Part shown: positions 59,621-64,000 of the stretch, in pieces
Position numbering within the stretch: the first letter of the stretch is position 1
Layout: every line of letters begins with the position of its first letter
Source: Ophiura sarsii
Taxonomy: Eukaryota > Echinodermata > Ophiuroidea > Amphilepidida > Ophiuridae
Direction of reading: 5' to 3'
Assembly: GCA_035610835.1 (NCBI GenBank)
Contig: CM069452.1
Span: 7,459,109 to 7,523,108, forward strand
DNA length: 64,000 bases
Notes under the pieces: model-generated
The model's database searches: none
What the model was told of the DNA's origin: nothing
The model's input: the letters and a program-made list of their open reading frames with translations, nothing else
Translations under genes and position numbers: made by a program

Positions 59621-60603
59621 AATGTCTATCGTAACTCAATAAAATATACACATAAAACGCATGTAATTAAAATACCAATCCCGTTCGACCACTATCACTT
59701 AGTTATAAGTATAATAAAAGGAAATTCACAGTTACCATGGTTACGTAGTTCCCAAGTTAAAAAACATTTCCCTCAAAAAGAGTTTCCATTCTAATATACT
59801 TAGCCTGCCGTCCGAAAACACTGAGATATAATTAAAATTGAATGCGATCGCGCATGATAAACAAATGGACGAAATGCCATTGGTTCCAAATTTTGCTCTC
59901 TCTTAAAATGTCCTTTATGTACTTATATGGTCACGTCGTAAAATCGATTTAAGAATAATAGTTGTTAAAACCCTCATTTATCTAAATAAATGAAAATTGT
60001 GTAATTTCGCTGGTTAAGACAGCTGTTTGGCAATTGGCATATCAATGTAGACACTACTTTGACACATTTCATTTTCGATAGCGACGAATTTGTAAAATGC
60101 CGAAGGGAAATGCTCTGCTTGTAGATGTCATAGACCGGTTTCAATAAGTTTGCAAGACAGGTCCTATTATAAGGAGTATTTCAAGACATTGATCTCAATA
60201 AAAGACTTTGATTTCACCTCAAGATCACTCTTGAAACCGACGGTCCGAATTCCGCGGGAGTTTAACTCGGTGTTAGTACCCAAAGTGCGCGGTTCAAAAT
60301 TGCGCGGTTCGTTTTGGTGATAAATTGACCTACGCTATTGTTCACCGCTAAGTGGCCACCTAGCTACCAAGCCCTATATGAAAGCTATGAAGATCGTTAA
60401 ATAGGGTCAGTCGTCACAAACATGCACAAACACAATAGCCAAACGACCTTGCTTTTGTCAACACTCCCTACACAGAGGACTGCAGTGCAAATCTCTACGA
60501 TTTTCGCCATGCAATCTCTATGGCGGATTTCATTCTGTTGTATGAAGCTATGAAGTTTGCGTGGTCTTCGCTATCTCCAAGCAGATAGAGCAATACGTAC
60601 ACG

Positions 60604-60825
60604 CAGTGGCGTAGCCAAGGGGGGGCAAGGGGGGGCAGCTGCCCCCCTGTGGGGTTCTCTGCCCCCCCTGTTGCCCCCCCTGTGGGAAATGTCAGTTGAA
60701 ATAATTTGGGACTAACCTATTCACAACACAAGGAAATTCAATCCTCAATTTGGTTGTTGCCCCCCCACCAAAACTCCCGGCCCCCCCTTTGCCCCCCCAC
60801 TGAGAAAAACCTGGCTACGCCACTG
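60604..60825. mobile_element. hAT-type MITE nested in the TTAA element
   Basis: The ends are CAGTGGCGTAGCCAAGG and CTGGCTACGCCACTG, with identical 8-bp duplications cgtacacg at 60596-60603 and 60826-60833. Confidence 0.92.
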
Positions 60826-62050
60826 CGTACACGGACTTTTTTGTAGACGAGGGTTCATTTCATGATTTGGTGAGGTTTAGAATGAGTTAGGATTCCTGTA
60901 ATTTCGAAGACCACAGATTTTCAAAACGTGAATTTTCCAACATTTTACGACATAAATTTGATCACAAAACGTGTTTAATACTATACATTTTACCGTTCTG
61001 CAGATGTTAATGACCCTCCTCTAGAATTCTACATGATTTTCAACACGTTTCTCAGTTTTTGAGATGCCCAAATAGACCATTTTCCGAAGCTATTTCTAGC
61101 AAATATTGCAGTCACTGAGACTCCATTGTTTTCGTGCGTATAACAAAATCTGACACGCAGCGTGACCTCCCTGCTGGCTGTTAACGTACGCTCTTTCTAG
61201 CAACTCTCTCTTCTTGAATGAAGAATAGGAAATTGTTTTACCCGTATCTCAAGTAAAAGCATATCAAATAGGAGCTGGTCATCAATGACAAAATTCATTT
61301 CTTTGGGATGAATATTTCTAATGTTTTCAGGATTATAAGGAGTGGCTGCATATTGTTTAATTACATTATTAATTGTTTGTTTAACTAATTAACATATTCC
61401 ATATCTTTTAACAAAGCATTATTAAACTTCCAATAACCTTTTCCTTTAACCAAATCATTAAACCCAAGGTCCATTAAAACCAAAGAGTGATCTGATCTAT
61501 AGCCTGGCAAAATATCTGTATTTTCAACAAAGTTTATAAGTTCCTCTGAAATTAAGAAAAAATCTAAACGGCCCTGTTTCAAAGGAGTGGGTTGTCGCCA
61601 AGTAAATCGCTTGAGATTTGGATTATAACATCTCGAAGGATCAACTAAATTCAAGTCATCAATTAACTCCAAAGCCACCTTTCTTGCTTTAGGGTTGTTA
61701 ACGTTAACATAATTTTCTGTATCTAAATCAGGGTGAATAACTAAATTCCAGTCCCCACAAATAATACAGTTTGTATTTTGAAACTCATTTATGACCTTTT
61801 TTGATATTATGAAAAAAGTCTGGAGTGTCCTTATTTGGGCCATACAAACAAAGAACAGAGAGTAAATCTCTTATCATTAAAACTTAAATCAATTACAATA
61901 AAATTCCATTTTGGGTCAATTTTTACGTCATGAATAATGTAATCGAAATTCTTATTGAAAAGAATTGCTACTCCTCTTGATTGGGAGCTAAGATCCGAAT
62001 TATCATTTGGACAAAAAAAATTAACAGATGGTTTACCAACTCGAAACTAG

Positions 62051-62318
62051 GATTTCGGATGTCGTACAACATCATGAACATGCTGCTTTAACACACAATT
62101 GAACTATTTGAAATACAACACGCTATCCACGAATTAAATTAAAGTTGAAGACACGAAGAATTCACAAGTCCAGCTACACAGATACTAAGTCCACATGGTA
62201 AAAATAATTGATGAAGAAAATGAAGAAAAAACCCGAGAACGCTACAGAGTGCACTACACTAAATAGGATATCCCCTAACATTAAGAGCGTTGCTAAATTA
62301 GAATGGCAAGGTATGCAT
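62051..62318. other. Short stretch without features
   Basis: Between the LINE 5' end and the satellite-bearing element. Nothing recognisable. Confidence 0.4.
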
Positions 62319-62952
62319 CACTGAAAGCCAAACTGGAGTCAAGTGACTCTTGAAATGGAGTAAATCGGCCATGACTCTCCAAAGGAGTCATCCTGACTCT
62401 TCAAAGGAGTCATCTTGACTCTCCAAAGGAGTCGTCCTGACTCCCCAAAGGAGTCATCCTAGCCGTCGGAAAGAGTCATCGGCCATGACTCTCCAAAGGA
62501 GTCATCCTGACTCTCCAAAGGAGTCATCCTGACTCTTCAAAGGAGTCATCCTGATTCTCCAAAGGAGTCATCCGAGCCGTCGGAAAGAGTCATCGCCCAT
62601 GACTCTCCAAAGGAGTCATCCTGACTCTGGAGCTAATTTGCATATTTTACTTGGTCTTATTTAGCCGAGTAAAATGCACAAATCGCTCATTAGCATAATT
62701 GCAATGGTACAAAAATTAGCACCGATGCTCGTGTATACCATTTCAATTATGCTAATGAGCTAATTTGCACATTTTATTTATTTAAACCTATTAATTTATT
62801 TCAATTAAGTCGATGCCTTAATTTAACACCGTTGAATGTATATTGATATATGCATATTTCTCACTGGTTAAGGAAGGGGAGTGATTGCTCACTAAGTAAA
62901 TGCAAATACATTGAGCAAGAACATAAACATCAAAGAACCAATTACATTAAAG

Positions 62953-62983
<31 letters not shown>

Positions 62984-63293
62984 AGTTCTCGGTGTCTTAT
63001 TTCCCTTTTTTCCTACCTGGAGTCACGGTGACTCTATTTAGCCAGTTGGAGTCATTATTACTCTCGAAAGGGAGTCCAGCCTACATGTGACTCTATGTCA
63101 ATATTGACTCCATTTGAAGAGTCACAAGACTCCCTTGAAGAGTCATGCATCATGACTCTCCAAAGGAGTCAGTAAATGTTGACTCTCCAAGGGAGTCATG
63201 TGACTCTCCAAACAGAGTCAATATTGACATAGAGTCACATGTAGGCTGGACTCCCTTTATAGAGTAACCCTGACTCCAGTTTGGCTTTCAGTG
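62319..63293. mobile_element. TIR element with palindromic satellite core
   Basis: The ends CACTGAAAGCCAAACTGGAG and the exact inverse bracket 975 bases. Inside are a palindromic-unit satellite (62370-62635), a fold-back of gctcattagcataattg type (62640-62780), a poly-C run (62953-62980) and a second palindrome with arms about 63065-63105 and 63212-63255. The target duplication may be AT. CACTG ends recall CACTA elements but no transposase is present. Confidence 0.7.
62370..62635. repeat. 22-bp palindromic satellite with higher-order arrangement
   Basis: The unit gactctccaaaggagtcatc carries gactc...gagtc, so each copy is a hairpin. Four such units are followed by an agccgtcggaaagagtcatc spacer unit. 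The block of about 112 bases occurs twice (about 62372-62482 and 62483-62594) and begins a third time. Confidence 0.9.
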
Positions 63294-64000
63294 ATGACAA
63301 ATTCCTAAATTTAAAAGACTAGGCAGTAAGAACAATTGTGTAAATGCCTAGGATTTTTTTTAAATTAATTATGATTAATGGGAATCCCCTCCATGCCGGG
63401 CTCCATGCACACTGAATATAAAATGTATATACATCATCTAGGTAAATTGTAAGATATTTCATTTGTCTTGTTTACTAGAAACAAGGGTAGGACATGTAGT
63501 CTCTTCAGCGCGGTCGTTTGGAAAATCGAGCAGGCTACCCTACCTACCGTTTTCACTTTTTGGTGAGAAAAACTAATCATCTTCAAGCAAAACTCATTCT
63601 AAAAGGTCCCATTTCAAAATGAAGTAGTCTAAAATAGGGTTTTATATCATTAATTGTGTACATATCCCTATGGGCCTCTATTAATATCAGTGTGCACCCT
63701 ACGATGTCGCCTTGATAACAGCAGAAACGGGGGAGAGAGAGATTTCACGTGAATATGTGGTTTTGTATCTATACGAGGGAAATCGTCTGATCGCGCGGTG
63801 CTTTGTGATTGGACAATCCCGTTGGACAATGCGCTTGTTCGTCTTCCGATGTGGTTCCCAAATATTTATGAGATGGAAATTTACTGACCAATAATTCATC
63901 TTAAAACGGATAGGCCTACTCGCATTACGAAGTACATATCATATCATCATTGACAAATGCAAAAAAAGAAGAAGGCCATATCTGGTTGAAATTATAGTTT
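63294..64000. other. Window end, no supported gene
   Basis: Overlapping 60-66 codon frames on both strands (63699-63899) match nothing I can name. Confidence 0.4.

Larger units (their letters stand above)
58725..61180. mobile_element. 2456-bp TTAA-flanked element nested in the LINE
   Basis: The element starts CAGTCAATAGTTAGGTCAC and ends with the inverse of CAGCCAGCAGGGAGGTCAC (about 15 of 21 bases match), with TTAA on both sides (58721-58724, 61181-61184). Removing it with one TTAA rejoins the LINE frame as ...KERTLITDIENLEK.... No transposase is seen, so it is non-autonomous. It contains a palindrome of tRNA-like copies and a hAT MITE. TTAA targets suggest piggyBac or Kolobok. Confidence 0.85.
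56363..62050 (-). pseudogene. Tx1/L1-like non-LTR retrotransposon, 5'-truncated and interrupted
   Basis: On the minus strand the left part of the endonuclease is missing. SRGVAILFNKNFDYII near 61980 and CGDWNLVIHPDLDTENY near 61750 remain, with SDHSLVLMDL near 61480. After a 2456-bp insertion (58725-61180) the frame continues: KWLETGEKPSSYFLNLEKRN near 58580, NWRPISLLNVSYKLASS near 58090, GCRQGDGLSPYIFLLCSQ near 57700, QYADDTTIIRDGTENS near 57580, then KPKCTFCNEVDENFVHLF-like zinc-knuckle sequence near 56560 (starting NPKCTFC). Frameshifts occur near 61845, at an A run near 57870 and around 57400, plus a stop near 61387 and the end at 56363. The domain order and C-x2-C...H...C end fit the Tx1/L1 group. 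Confidence 0.88.

Noticed and set aside
62370..62635. CRISPR-like array
   Set aside because: Units are contiguous palindromes without unique spacers, in an animal genome.
62850..63041. Small protein with a Pro run
   Set aside because: The run is a poly-C tract inside the satellite-bearing element.

Overview
This window is animal nuclear DNA, most likely from a marine invertebrate. The genes are split by GT-AG introns, the repeats are metazoan transposon families, and there are many long poly-C and poly-G runs. The gene content (sigma-class GST, GHITM, a visual-type opsin) and the CR1/L2-like and Tx1/L1-like LINEs fit a deuterostome such as a hemichordate or echinoderm. That placement is an inference; nothing in the window fixes the species.

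Layout: bases 1-3388 hold the last three exons of a sigma-class glutathione S-transferase on the + strand; the gene starts upstream of the window. Tail to tail with it lies a complete seven-exon GHITM gene (minus strand, 5097-19258, 342 aa), a mitochondrial inner-membrane protein of the Bax-inhibitor/TMBIM family. Its introns hold many fold-back elements, tRNA-like sequence and a decayed duplicate of one of its own exons. From 20297 to 32878 there are four almost identical head-to-tail copies of a 3.15-kb unit that carries a hAT-type MITE and a broken LINE fragment. Bases 32879-41822 appear gene-poor and contain simple repeats, a Harbinger-like MITE and minisatellites.

A minus-strand opsin (41823-43375) follows. 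Its reading frame is split inside transmembrane helix 5 by a 494-bp element with terminal inverted repeats. The element leaves strong splice sites that would restore the frame at the cost of 29 extra residues. A dead CR1/L2-like LINE (45796-49020) comes next, then the last two exons seen of a NodB/polysaccharide-deacetylase-like protein that appears to lack the usual catalytic residues (49640-50974). The right third holds MITEs, a tRNA-derived SINE, and a Tx1/L1-like LINE (56363-62050) split by a 2456-bp TTAA-flanked element that itself contains a hAT MITE. It ends with a TIR element built around palindromic satellite units (62319-63293).

The genes do not form a pathway: this is ordinary animal gene spacing with unrelated neighbours. 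Most of the information lies in the transposon record. For many insertions both ends and the target-site duplication can be read, including 8-bp hAT, TTA, TTAA, TA and TAT duplications. All exon calls come from reading frame, splice dinucleotides and codon-phase agreement by eye; no alignment or expression data were available.
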